Origin: Aralia elata | Taxonomy: Eukaryota > Streptophyta > Magnoliopsida > Apiales > Araliaceae | DNA: 64,000 nt | Direction: 5' to 3' | NCBI GenBank assembly: GCA_034770075.1 | Contig: CM068386.1 | Coordinates: 44,677,990-44,741,989 of the forward strand | Part shown: one piece after another, positions 9,757 to 20,080 of the stretch | How the letters are laid out: every line of letters begins with the position of its first letter | How positions within the stretch are numbered: position 1 is the first letter of the stretch | The notes under the pieces: model-generated | What the model was told of the DNA's origin: nothing | Seen by the model: the letters and a program-made list of their open reading frames with translations, nothing else | Database searches by the model: none | Program-made: the position numbers and the translations under genes

Positions 9757-10681
9757 TGATAGACTCCATGGCACGCTTGCGTGAGGTGGTCGTCGCTCGG
9801 ATCGTTTCTAACAAATTGATAGGATGGATAGCTTGCAACACCTTAACCCCTCGCCTATATGTTGACGGTAATCTTGGTATAATTGCTTGCAAATGAATTA
9901 TGCGTAAGATGAACACCAACGACACCTCGACCCCTCGCTTATATTGAAGCGATAATCTTGGTACAATCGACGATTGATGCGGTAGAAGACGCCACACACA
10001 ACTATGAATGGTTGTATGATAAGTCAATTATGAATCTCTCAAGAAAACTAAGGAATACTTAGGAATTCTTCAAAGAACCACAAGTAGAGAAACAAACTCA
10101 CAATAATATTGATAATGCTGAAAATTGGTGTCTTAAACCATTACATCATGAAGCCTATTTATACTAAGCTTGAGAACAATCTAGAATCAAACAAACCCTA
10201 AAAAACACCATTACATAAAACAAAGAACCTTGTTTTGGGAAAGGAAGCAATTAGTGGAAAACACCATTACTTAAAACATGGAACCTTGTTTTAGGGAAGG
10301 AAACAATTGGTGGAAAACGCCATTACTTAAAACATGGAACCTTGTTTTAGGGAAGGGAACAATTGGTGGAAAACGCCATTACCTAAAACATGGAACCCTG
10401 TTTTGGGGAAGGAATCCCGCAATCCAAGAATATCAGTTTTTAGCAACAGTGAAGTCTATTGCGGTGCTTTGGGTATACTTGCTATCAATATGTTTATGAT
10501 CTTGTATCCCGTCTCTACGTTCTCCGTACTTGTTCCAACCTTGTTCCATAATTCATAAATCATCCTGTTAAGTCCTTTTTTGAGGCGTTTAGCCCGAGTC
10601 CTCGTAATAGGTCCAAGTGGTATATGCAATGGATCCGCTTGGGTTTCGTCATAGGCTTCTAAACTAAGGATGTCCTCATCA
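9757..10681 (-). repeat. 3' LTR of E2
   Basis: 925 bp. On the plus strand it begins TGATAGACTCC and ends GTCCTCATCA. It contains four ~56-bp tandem repeats (10190-10415), a TATA-like TATAAATAGG on the minus strand at 10156-10166, and the C-terminal part of the pol reading frame (10456-10681). Confidence 0.9.
10190..10415. repeat. 56-bp tandem repeats in E2 LTR
   Basis: About four copies of a 56-bp unit containing CATGGAACCTTGTTTTAGGG and CAATTGGTGGAAAAC. The same array is in the other LTR at 15712-15930 with small differences. The spacing and LTR location suggest enhancer-like or slippage-derived repeats; there are no spacer/repeat features of a CRISPR. Confidence 0.85.
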
Positions 10682-10824
10682 TACCTCTCCTCTTGAAAAG
10701 AATTTGTCCTCAAATATTCACCTACATCAAACGGACTTAGATCAGAAACATTGAAAGTTGCACTAACAGTATACTCACCGGGTAAATCCAATTTGTAAGC
10801 ATTGTTGTTAATGCGTTCAAGCAC
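10456..10824 (-). pseudogene. C-terminal end of E2 pol, running into the 3' LTR
   Basis: The frame 10824-10456 reads LERINNNAYKLDLPGEY, FNVSDLSPFDVGEYLRTN, then crosses the LTR border at 10681 and continues about 75 codons (HIPLGPITRTRAKRLKKGL...) to a stop at 10456. The first part is the usual integrase C-terminal tail of plant chromoviruses. It is frame-shifted from the upstream integrase frame near 10825. Coding into the 3' LTR is known for CRM-type elements. The same tail is also present in the 5' LTR (15970-16152). Confidence 0.7.
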
Positions 10825-11738
10825 TTAAAATGGACCATCTCCTCTTGAAGTAGTTTCGAACGCCTTTGATCAGGAAGTCTTTCCTTACGCAAGTGTAGCC
10901 ACACCCAATCTCCGGGTTCGAAGATTACTTGACGCCGACCCTTGTTGGCCTGTTTGGCATATTGGTCCGTCCTCTTCTCAATGTTGAGTCTTGTCTTCTT
11001 ATGTATCTGCTTAACAAAATCAGCTTTGTTTTTGCCATCCATGTTAGTATACTCGGAAACAGGCAATGGTGATAAATCCAATGGTATTAATGGATTAAAG
11101 TCATACACAATTTCAAAAGGTGAGAATTTAGTAGCAGAGTGAACAGACCTATTATAAGAAAACTCAACATGTGACAGACATTCTTCCCAAAGCTTAATAT
11201 TCTTTTTAATGATAGCTCTTAATAATGCAGATAGAGTTCTATTTACTACTTTCGTTTGACCATCTGTTTGCGGATGACAAGTAGTTGTAAACAACAGTTT
11301 AGTTCCTAATTTACACCACAATATCTTCCAAAAATAGCTCAAGAATTTAGCATCTCTATCTGAAACAATTGTTCGAGGCATGCCATGCAAACGCACAATG
11401 TCTCTAAAGAATAAATCAACAACATGGGATGCATCATCAGTTTTGTGGCACGGGATAAAGTGTGCCATTTTTTAAAACCTATCCACGACCACAAATATAG
11501 AATCATGACCATGCTTAGATCTATGTAAACCCAATACAAAGTCCATAGACAAGTCAATCCAAGGTTCACTCGAAATAGGCAATGGTGTGTATAACCCATG
11601 GGGTTGAACACGAGATTTAGCTTGATGACATGTAATGCATCTATCACAAATTCTTTTCACATCTCGTTTCATATAGGGCCAATAGAAATGTTCGTTTATA
11701 ACAGATAAAGTCTTATCAACACCAAAATGTCCCATCAA
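10825..11738 (-). pseudogene. Integrase of E2, with stop and altered catalytic residue
   Basis: The minus-strand frame 11738-11472 holds the HHCC zinc domain (HFGVDKTL ... CDRCITCHQAKS) and the first catalytic region (WIDLSMDFVLGL). A TAA stop follows VVVDRF. The same homology continues at 11468-10830 with the second Asp (IVSDRDAKF). At the third catalytic position the frame reads GQTKVVNRTL, where the family has Glu, so the DDE triad is D-D-K. The downstream GDWVWLHLRKERLP tail is typical of plant Ty3 integrases. The role is insertion of cDNA into the genome; this copy would be inactive. Confidence 0.85.
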
Positions 11739-11798
11739 ACCACCTCCATGTGATTCTCGAACAAATAATTCACGTAAAGAACATGCAGGTATACATAA

Positions 11799-12130
11799 TC
11801 AATTTTCACGAAATAAGAATCCATTCATCTTGAAGTATTTACCTACAACATTCTTTTCACAATTTTTAAACTCTTCACAGAAATCATGGTCATTATCATA
11901 TAATTCTTTGATTTGTTTAAAATCAAGTAATTTTGTGTCAAGAGTATTTAACAACACATACCTTCGCGAAAGAGCATCGGCCACAAGTAAAGGAGCGTTA
12001 GTTAATTTTTCTTTAATCAAATTAAACGCCTTTTCCTGTGCATCACCCCACTTGAATCTTACACTCTTTTTGATTACTTTGGTGAGTGGTGTTGTGATTT
12101 CGCTGAAGTTTCTTACAAACCGTCTATAGA
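11799..12130 (-). pseudogene. RNase H remnant of E2 with large internal deletion
   Basis: The minus-strand frame reads AFNLIKEKLTNAPLL and then directly VADALSRRYVLLNTLD. In intact relatives about 150 residues of RNase H separate these two motifs. The deletion joint is near 11990. After it, KLLDFKQIKELYDNDHDF leads into the integrase linker. Confidence 0.8.
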
Positions 12131-13034
12131 AACTTGCGAGTCCATGAAAGCTACGAACTTGACGGACATTCGTAGGAGTTGGCCATTCTCATCTTCTCAT
12201 CGTCAACCTGTACTCCCTGCGTACTGACAACAAACCCAAGAAACACAACTCGATCCGTACAAAATGTGCATTTGTCCATATTAGCATACAAATTTTCTTT
12301 TCGAAGTACATCTAGGACAGATTTTATATGCAATGCATGCTCAACTAAATCCTTGTTGTAGATCAAGATATCATCAAAGTAGACAATTACAAATTTCCCA
12401 ACGAAGGGACGCAAAACATGGTTCATTAATCTCATGAACGTGCTAGGAGCATTAGTTAAACCAAAAGGTAAGACTAACCACTCATATAACCCATATTTGT
12501 TTTAAAAGCGGTTTTCCATTCATCTCCCTCATGCATTCTAATTTGATGATAACAACTCTTCAAATTAATTTTAGAAAATACACAAGATCCATGCAATTCA
12601 TCTAACATATCATCTAACCTAGGAATGGGATGTCGATACTTTACCGTGATGTTATTTACCGCTCGATAATCAATGCACATATGCCAGTTCCCATCCTTTT
12701 TAGGCACTAAAATAACTGGAACCGCACATGGACTCATGTTTTCCCTTACGAACCCCTTGTCCATTAGCTCGTCAACTTGCCTTTGCAATTCCTTTGTTTT
12801 CTCGGGATTGCTTCGGTATGCCGGGCAGTTTGGAATGTTCGCGCCAGGGACAAAGTCAATTTGATGCTCAATTCCCACAATTGGTGGTAATCCCTGTGGA
12901 AGTTCCTCGGAAAATACATCCTGATAATCCTGTAAAAGAGCAGAAACAACACTAGGCAAAGAAGGATTATTAGCCTTAGTATTTAAAAGTGCCTCCTTAT
13001 ACCGAAGTATAATCATTGGCTTTTTAGAATCCAA
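12131..13034 (-). pseudogene. Reverse transcriptase of E2, frameshifted
   Basis: 13034-12474 covers fingers and palm (AVPVILVPKKDGNWHMCIDYRAVN, RHPIPRLDDMLDELHG, YHQIRMHEGDEWKTAF). A frameshift near 12475 is followed at 12435-12151 by MRLMNHVLRPF and the catalytic IVYFDDILIY, then FCTDRVVFLGFVVS. This is the RNA-templated DNA polymerase of Ty3/gypsy elements. The frameshift lies between the N-terminal part and the YFDD motif. Confidence 0.85.
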
Positions 13035-13042
13035 AGCTCACC

Positions 13043-14804
13043 TTACATCACTCCTTTTTGTAAAAATGTTTGTTTTTCTCTCTTCTCCTTTCTTTTTTTC
13101 TTTCTCTTTTGTTTTTTTGTTTTCATGGTCTCTCTGTAAATGCATTTGATCCTCATGCACCTGTTTTGGTGACATAGGACACAAGGTAACTTTCCTTTGA
13201 TTGTGAACAAAAGAGTACTCATTAGTAAAACCATTGTGTTTTACTCGCCGATCGAACTACCAAGGTCTCCCAAGTAGTAAGTGACCCGCCTGCATAGGAA
13301 CTACATCACATAGAATCTCATCGACATACTTCCCAATTGTAAACGGAACTGATACTTGCTTGCTTACTTTAATGTCGCCGCTGTCATTGAGCCACTGCAA
13401 TCGGTATGGATGTGGATGTTTTGAAGTTGTAAGTCCCAATTTCTCCACCATAGCGATACTTGCAACATTTGTACAGCTCCCACCATCAATCACGACACAA
13501 CAGATCTTACCATTTACCATGCATCTAGTATGAAATAAAATTTTCCTTTGTTCACTACTTTTTTCTTTTACCTGTGTACTAAGCATTCTTCGAGTAACCA
13601 ACACTTCTCCATGCATAGCAACCTCCCTATCTTCCTCCAATGATGGCATAGAGTCATTGTCACTATCTTCTTCCTCGGTTTCCACTTCTCCATTATCAAC
13701 CAATAACATAGTTCTTTGATTTGGGCATTGATTTGCAATATGTCCCCTGCCTTGACATTTTAAGCATACAATATCTCGATTACGACTAATAGAAGGTTGA
13801 TTAGTTTTACCTTGCAATCCCCAAGTAGTCACTCCTTGCTTGATTTCTATTTTTGGTTTGAAAACAGTTGGTTTTTCCTCGCATTTCACATTATTGGGCT
13901 TCCATGATGATCCTGTGGTAGGATTTATTCGCTGGCCACCTCTCCTCTTAAGCTGCTTTTCTATTTTGATAGCCATGTGCACCATATCTTCCAATACCGC
14001 ATAGTGTTGACGCTCCACCAAATCTGCAATTTCCCAATTTAACCCTGCTGAAAATCGGGTCATGGTTGCCTCATTATCCTCATCGATGTCAGCCCTAGAC
14101 ATTAACATCTCCATCTCCTTGAAGTAGTCCTCCACACTCTTACTTCCCTGTCTCAAGTTTTGCAAATTTCGAAACAGATCTCGGTAGTAGTGGCTTGGCA
14201 CAAACCTCTTTTTTATTACAGCTTTCATTTCTGCTCAAGTCTCTATTGGACGCTCTCTACACCTCCTTTGGCTGGTCATCAATTGATCCCACCAAGTAAC
14301 CGCATAATCTGAAAATTCTGTAGCGGCAATTCTAACTTTCTTGAGATCCGAGTAGTTGTGACAATCAAATATTCATTCCATTTTCTTCTCCCATTCTAAG
14401 TATGCCTCGGGATCACTCCTGCCTTGGAATGTGGGAATTTTCATTTTGATGCTATCGAGGTTGTTGTTCTCTCAATTTCGGCCGCCTCTATCCTTTGCAA
14501 AATGTCTCCTAGGGATAAAGCCAGTTTCTCGATCCTCTTCCTCGCTAAATCTTTCATCATAGTAATTTGTCTCATCTAGTCTAGCTTCCTTTTGTTGGGC
14601 CTTTCCCTTTGGGCGCCCACCCGGAGGGATTTGAGTTTGTTCCCCTTGAGTGTCACTCAATTGATCGATGCGATCATGCACTTGCTCTATAGCCATTCCT
14701 AACTGTCGGGAAAATTCTTTCATCATTGCCTCAATCATGAGTTTTGGGTCAAAATTCGATGTAGAAGGTTCATTTTCAATTGCCTTATCTCTTGTGTTAG
14801 ACAT
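13043..14804 (-). pseudogene. gag: gag and protease of E2, with in-frame stops
   Basis: The start ATG is at 14804 (MSNTRDKAIENEP). Stops occur near 14473, 14376 and 14235. The long frame 14228-13257 carries the capsid C-terminal half (YYRDLFRNLQNLRQGSKSVEDYF), a CCHC knuckle (CLKCQGRGHIANQC), an acidic linker, and the protease with active-site region VVIDGGSCTNVAS and HLLLGRPW. The IDGGSCTNVAS variant is typical of one large chromovirus group. A stop after GRPW (13257) is followed by a Lys-rich region (13043-13234) leading to RT. Confidence 0.8.
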
Positions 14805-15271
14805 ATTTTCTGCAAAACAAAGGTTAGTAGAAAACAAGTTCCTCACCACTCCCTTACGTGTTTCGCTCAAACAATGTTTTACACAAATATGAAACGCTCG
14901 TGTATCACACTAATGGCTTTTACCCTCTAGTAATTTCACTACTCTTGCCTTTTTCCGCTCATAGTTCTCTCTAATAGGTTCTTTTTGAATTCACACAATA
15001 TTACCTCAATTTTCCAATTTCAATCCAATAAGAACTTATCAAGAATACAATATAGAAAGTATGACTCTCGGAATACCAACAAGACTTCACAATCGTCAAA
15101 TATGATTCTTTGTAAATGAAATCCCAATAATAGCAATTAACAATAATAATTTTCTGCAATATATTTTCTGCAGTTTTTTTCTTTTTTTGCAGTTTTTTTT
15201 TTGTGTGAATAAAATCCAACAATAAAAAGTAAAGATAAGTAACTTGATAGGAACTTAGCTTTGATACCAAA
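14805..15271 (-). other. E2 leader and primer binding site
   Basis: The minus strand from the LTR border at 15271 has TTTGGTATCAAAGCTAAG (PBS for initiator tRNA-Met, 15255-15271), then about 450 bp of AT-rich leader up to gag. No other feature was seen. Confidence 0.75.
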
Positions 15272-16195
15272 TGATAGACTCCAGGGCATGCTTGCGTGAG
15301 GTGGTCGTTGCCCGGATCGCTTCTAACAAGTTGATAGGATGGATAGCTTGCAACACCTTAACCCTTCGCCTATATGTAGACGATAATCTTGGTACAATTG
15401 CTTGCAAATGAATTATGCGTAGGATGAACACCAACGACACCTCGACCCCTCGCTTATATTGAAGCGATAATTTTGGTACAATCGACGATTGATACGGTAG
15501 AAGACGCCACACACAACTATGAATAGTTGTATGATAAGTCAATTATGAATCTCTCAAGAAAACTAAGGAATACTTAGGAATTCTTTAAAGAACCACAAGT
15601 AGAGAAACAAACTCACATAATATTGATAATGCTGAAAATTGGTGTCTTAAACCATTACATCATGAAGCCTATTTATACTAAGCTTGAGAACAATCTAGAA
15701 TCAAACAAACCCTAAAAAACACCATTACATAAACCAAGGAACCTTGTTTTGGGAAAGGAAACAATTGGTGGAAAACACCATTACTTAAAACATGGAACCT
15801 TGTTTTAGGGAAGGAAACAATTGGTGGAAAACACCTTTACTTAAAACATGGAACCTTGTTTTAGGGAAGGGAACAATTGGTGGAAAACACCATTACCTAA
15901 AATATGGAACCCTGTTTTGGGGAAGGAATTTCGCAATCCAAGAATGTCAGTTTTTAGCAACAGTGAAGTCTATTGCGGTGCTTTGGATACACTTGCTATC
16001 AATGTGTTTATGATCTTATATCCCGTCTCTACGTTCTCCGTACTTGTTCCAACCTTGTTCCATAATTCATGAATCATCCCGTTAAGTCCTTTTTTGAGGC
16101 GTTTAGCCCGAGTCCTCATAATGGGTCCAAGTGGTATATGCAATGGATCCACTTGGGTTTCGTCATGGGCTTCTAAACTAAGGATGTCCTCATCA
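15272..16195 (-). repeat. 5' LTR of E2
   Basis: 924 bp, same ends as 9757-10681, with scattered substitutions between the two. TATA-like TATAAATAGG lies on the minus strand at about 15668-15678; the 56-bp tandem repeats are at 15712-15930. Confidence 0.9.
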
Positions 16196-16200
16196 AATAG

Positions 16201-16765
16201 GATTTCAAGGAGACTTAAGACAACTATTTGTCTATTTGAAGAACTTCATGAGAAACGAGTGGAGGGTCATTCAGGTGTAAAGGCAACCTTTCAAAAGAAA
16301 AGAAAAATGATATCACAAAGTGGGTGGCTGAGTGTCCTATTTGTCAATTCTCTAAACATGTAAATGTGAAAAGCCATGGGCTGCTCCAACCATTACCCAT
16401 CCCTAATCAGCCTTGGAGGGACATAGCTACAGATTTCATCAGTGGACTCTCCAACTCTAAAGGCTATTAAGTTATTTGGATTATTACTGATAGGTATAGC
16501 AGGAGCTCTTATTTCTTACCTCTCAGTCATCCTATTTCTGCCAAGACATTATCCCAGTTATTTTTTGAGAACCTCTTTAAGCTTCATGGCCTTCCCAGCT
16601 CATGAGTAATAGGGATCCTATATTTTTGAGTGACTTCCGGCACACTATTTAAACTTGCAAGAACAAGGCTCCACATCAGTACTTCCTATCATCCTTAAAG
16701 TGATGGGAGCACCGAAAGGATAAATCAATGTTAAGAAGCATGTGCAGCAATTCACCAAAACAATG
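16201..16765 (+). pseudogene. Integrase of E1, first part (between E2 and hAT)
   Basis: E1 homology resumes right after the AATAG duplication: FEELHE, VEGHSGVKATFQ (zinc-binding domain), then in shifting frames WVAECPICQFSKHVN, LQPLPIPNQPWRDIATDFIS (first catalytic Asp), and LSQLFFENLFKLHGLPS. It ends near 16765 within the DNA-binding core (QFTKTM). Several stops and frameshifts. It continues at 36155. Confidence 0.8.
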
Positions 16766-16879
16766 GAGCTCTTGGCTCGGCGTCCCGGCGATGCAGAGGA
16801 TGACGCAGCGTATGACGACTTAAGGTAGAGCTGCTAAGGCGGGCGCCTAGGCAGCTCGGCGTCTCACGGCATCGCCTAG

Positions 16880-18681
16880 TGATGAGTGTGTTTTATATAC
16901 ACAAATTGGGTACTTTTAGCCTTAATAATTTGTAAGTCTTTAGCTATTTCGTTTGGTTTTATGTGTTTTCATCTTATTATTGTGTAATATAGTTTTGTAT
17001 TACTTTTATATGTATTTGTGTGTTTTTATGTGTTTTTACGTTGTTTTGTAGGTATTGAAATAAAGGCCCTAGGGATCAATGCGTTTTCGGCGCGATTTTG
17101 GCATTTCATCTGCTTGTTTCTCAATTTCTCTCATGATGAAATTCGAATCTCTCAAAACTCAAAGAATGAAAGTTGTAGATCTTTGTCTTAGCTTTCCAGA
17201 GCATCTTGAATCATCCAATTTGAAGTTAGTATGAGAGAGTTATGGTCATTTTACCATCGGATTTTGCATGACTTTTACACAGCAGTTGCTTCGGGCTCAA
17301 TTTGAACCTTGCTCCGGCCATTTACTCGTCAAACGCCAGTTATGAAAGTTGAAGAGCTACTTTTTAGCTTTCCATAGCCTATTTAATCGCCTTAATCCGA
17401 GTTTGGACGAAGAAGTTATGGTCATTTTACTGGAGCTCGCTGGGGCGGGAATTTCCTACACAAATTCCTCGCCGCAGCGAGAAAACGCAGGCCAAAAAGC
17501 TCGCCGGGGCGAGCTCGTCGCGGACAGCAGCAGATTTTTTGAATTTTTTGGTCATATTGGAGGTGCTAAGCTAGGTTAGGGCATCCAGGGACTTATATCA
17601 GCTCTTAGAGGCACGAAATAGGGGGGATAGAAGATAGAAATCAGCAACTAAGGAGTAGAAGAGGCTTGGAGCAAAGAGAGGGAGGCCATGGCCCTAGGCC
17701 ATGGTTCTTCTAAAGCTTGGAGGAGCTTCAATGGAGGTGCTTCAATGGAGTTTCATCCAACAACAATGAGGAAGCCATCCTTTATCTTTCTTTATATTTT
17801 TCTCTATGTAATTAGTGTTTAATTTAAGATTGTAATTGAACTCATTGCTTAATTTGAATGGATTTTCTCTTCCTTTTGATTATTGTTGCTCATATGAATT
17901 GGTTATCATAACCTATGCTTATAGATTAATTGATTGGCTCGTAATTACCTTGGGAACCTATATGAAATTGACGAACGGATTATAGGTTGAGACCTAGTTA
18001 TGATATCATGCGAGAGTTAAAGATTCTTGGGCGTGGATAATAAGATTATTGTGACGTGTGTCTTATTAATTATCTTTGAGAATAGGTGACTTGCTAGTAT
18101 TTAGGATAGATATATACCTAAATGTCGTGTGTAACCATTATGAGATTACAAACTTAATGACTCCCTATGCGAAAGTTCATTTGTTTGATGGGTGATTGAC
18201 TAAGATTTAGTGACGTGTGTCTTGTTGATTATTCATAGAATTGAATTGCTTGCTAGTATGTGGGATAGACATATACCTATGTGCCGTGTATGGGTGATTT
18301 TCATATGACCATCGAGAGAGGCTTATGAATATGGTGAATTTCTCGGTTGGTAATTCTATGTGGTTAATTGATCTAAAGGAGAGTTAAGAGATTTGAACAA
18401 AGCATTGCACACCAAGTGTTTGACAAAATACTTGTATGGGGGAAATTGTAATCTTAGACCCTTATTTATCTATTTATGTTATTTATTTCATGCAATTTAG
18501 ATGTAACCTTTATCTATCTCTTCAATCAAATTGTTTAAATAAGATCGAGACGATATAAAGTTGGTACTTGGAAGTTCATTAGAGATAAATCCCTGTGGGT
18601 TCGACAACTCTCTCTTATCACTTTATTACTTGTTGACCGCGTATACTTGCGCGTAAATTGTCATATACAAAAAGGACAACA
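16880..18681 (+). repeat. 5' LTR of Athila-type element A
   Basis: 1802 bp, from TGATGAGTGTGTTTTATATAC to GGACAACA. It contains two copies of a ~95-bp module (17164-17256, 17341-17430), each of the form 'atgaaagttg...agctttcca...ttatggtcattttac', followed by a GC-rich palindromic cluster (17433-17520, CTCGCCGGGGCGAG-type motifs). Confidence 0.85.
17433..17520. repeat. GC-rich palindromic motif cluster in LTR A
   Basis: Three related inverted motifs (CTCGCTGGGGCGGG, CTCGCCGCAGCGAG, CTCGCCGGGGCGAG) within 90 bp of otherwise AT-rich sequence. The copy in the 3' LTR is at about 20634-20720. Confidence 0.7.
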
Positions 18682-18687
18682 AGTTTT

Positions 18688-18705
18688 TGGCGCCGTTGCC
18701 GGGGA
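18688..18705 (+). other. Primer binding site of A (tRNA-Asp)
   Basis: TGGCGCCGTTGCCGGGGA, six bases after the LTR. It is the exact complement of a plant tRNA-Asp 3' end with CCA, the primer typical of Athila elements. The same site is in C (57734-57751); a two-mismatch version is in B. Confidence 0.9.
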
Positions 18706-18816
18706 ATTAGTTTTCTAATGTTTTTCCAATATTAATTTTAATTGAATTGATCTTACTTTGAACTTGTTTTCCTATTTTAAATAAAGTCGGGCCAAGGACT
18801 ATAAACCAAGCGCTAA

Positions 18817-18832
18817 TTGGGAGGCAACCCAA
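18817..18832 (+). other. CTTGGG-type hairpin in A
   Basis: TTGGGAGGCAACCCAA preceded by GCGCTAA. The same GCGCT + hairpin occurs in C (56454-56471) and B (46670-46687) on their sense strands. Confidence 0.7.
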
Positions 18833-19036
18833 GTTTATTGTTTTGCTGTTGAGTTTGTTTGATTGTTTCTTTTTAGTGTGTTTAATAGCATTTTAATTTC
18901 TTTAGTCAATTGCTCTCAGGTACCGAGTATTAAGCAAATTGGATTGCGCTCCCAACTTAGAGGATTTGGAAGATGACATCTATGAAGTTTGACACGTTCT
19001 CAGGGAAGTCCTCTATTTTAATTTTTCCTATTTCAA

Positions 19037-19074
19037 ACATTGAGGACAATGTCAAATTTAAGTTTGGGGGTATT
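19037..19074 (+). other. Hairpin plus internal polypurine tract of A (PPT1)
   Basis: ACATTGAGGACAATGT (6-bp stem, loop AGGA) followed by TTAAGTTTGGGGGTATT. Same purine tract as at the 3' LTR but about 1.0 kb upstream. Confidence 0.7.
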
Positions 19075-19500
19075 GGCTTAGTACTTAGTGTTTGTGTGTT
19101 TTTAATTCAATATTTGTGTGTTTCCAGTTTGTTTTCGTTGTAAAAAAAATCATTTATTTTTAGGATATGTCCCTTGAGCATTGCTTTAATTTGATTTGAA
19201 CTACAATTCATGGTCTATGATAATGGCTTGTTTGAATTGATTCTAACTCATGGAAAATGGATAATTGTTGCTTAGTCGTTGTGCTTATCGTTATTGTTGG
19301 TTATTGTTTTGCTTATGCGTCCTTTCACTTTTATGCACTCACCCATGAGTATTGAGCTAGTCCTATGCTTAGAGAAGGCTTTTATAACCGAATGCTTATG
19401 GGAAATATCTATAAACTCTTTAACTCGTTTAAACATCACTCGCAGCAAGGTGTCCAAATTTGTTGTGTTTGAATTATTGGTCATGTGGTGAGTTGAGATG

Positions 19501-19689
19501 GAGCGTAAAACGCACTCACTCATGGACACATGCGTAGGAGAGATAGAGCGTAAAACGCACTCTCTTATAATTTAATGACAAAAGAAAGAAAGTTTTTTAT
19601 ATCAAATCTTGTGTTGGGTTGAGATGGAGCGTAAAACGCACTCACCCACAAGAGTGGACTTAGGATAAGATGGAGCATAAAATGCACTT
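19501..19689 (+). repeat. Array of four GAGCG hairpins in A
   Basis: GAGCGTAAAACGCACTC at 19501-19517, 19546-19562 and 19627-19643, and the variant GAGCATAAAATGCACTT at 19673-19689. Each can fold as GAGCG/CGC(A)CTC with a TAAAA loop. The reverse copies are in the inverted arm at 21647-21663, 21693-21709, 21774-21790 and 21819-21835. Confidence 0.85.
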
Positions 19690-20040
19690 ACCTAGAGTCC
19701 TTTGATTTCATATTTTTGGAAATTGCGATTTGTATACCTTTGTATTGAGTGATGTGTTAAACATGTTGTTTCGGGGTTTATTTTGATTATTTCATAAGGT
19801 AATGTGGTTGCATAGCTTCATCCGAGCTTGATTGGTTTGGTATTATTGGGTACACACACACACACGGAAGGGACCTAAAGCAAGCTATAACTAGCTAATT
19901 GTAAATCTAGACTTGCAACGTTTTGAAAGTTTCCTTGAATTTTATTTGTGTTTATGCTTTGAGACCATTGTTCAAGCTTATTAACTCATTGCTCAAGATA
20001 GTTTTTATTTAGAAATGTTTAATTTTTATAGTTTGTGTGT

Positions 20041-20080
20041 TTTGCTTGAGGACAAGCAAAGGTTTAAGTTTGGGGGTATT
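20041..20080 (+). other. Hairpin plus 3' polypurine tract of A (PPT2)
   Basis: TTTGCTTGAGGACAAGCAAA (8-bp stem, loop AGGA), then TTTAAGTTTGGGGGTATT immediately before the 3' LTR start TGATGAG at 20081. The tract primes plus-strand DNA synthesis in LTR elements. Confidence 0.85.

Larger units (their letters stand above)
9757..16195 (-). mobile_element. Chromovirus-like Ty3/gypsy element E2 nested in E1
   Basis: Complete minus-strand element of 6.4 kb: 3' LTR 9757-10681, 5' LTR 15272-16195, target-site duplication AATAG (9752-9756 and 16196-16200), PBS of initiator-Met type (TTTGGTATCAAAGC). Gag-pol occupies 14804-10682 in the order gag, protease, RT, (RNase H), integrase. The LTR starts TGATGAGGACATCC and pol reads into the 3' LTR, both reminiscent of the CRM clade of centromeric chromoviruses; that assignment is an inference. 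It has multiple stops, an RNase H deletion and a changed integrase catalytic residue, so it is dead. Confidence 0.9.

Noticed and set aside
10190..10415. Regular 56-bp repeats as a possible CRISPR array
   Set aside because: Units are contiguous with no unique spacers, lie in both LTRs of E2, and the genome is a plant's.
10278..10558. Small ORFs with MEPCFREGNNWWK repeats
   Set aside because: Translation of the 56-bp LTR repeats on the non-coding strand.
16766..16880. Exact hAT terminal inverted repeats
   Set aside because: I compared both ends by eye and found only subterminal CCTAGGC clusters; no convincing terminal match, so none is annotated.
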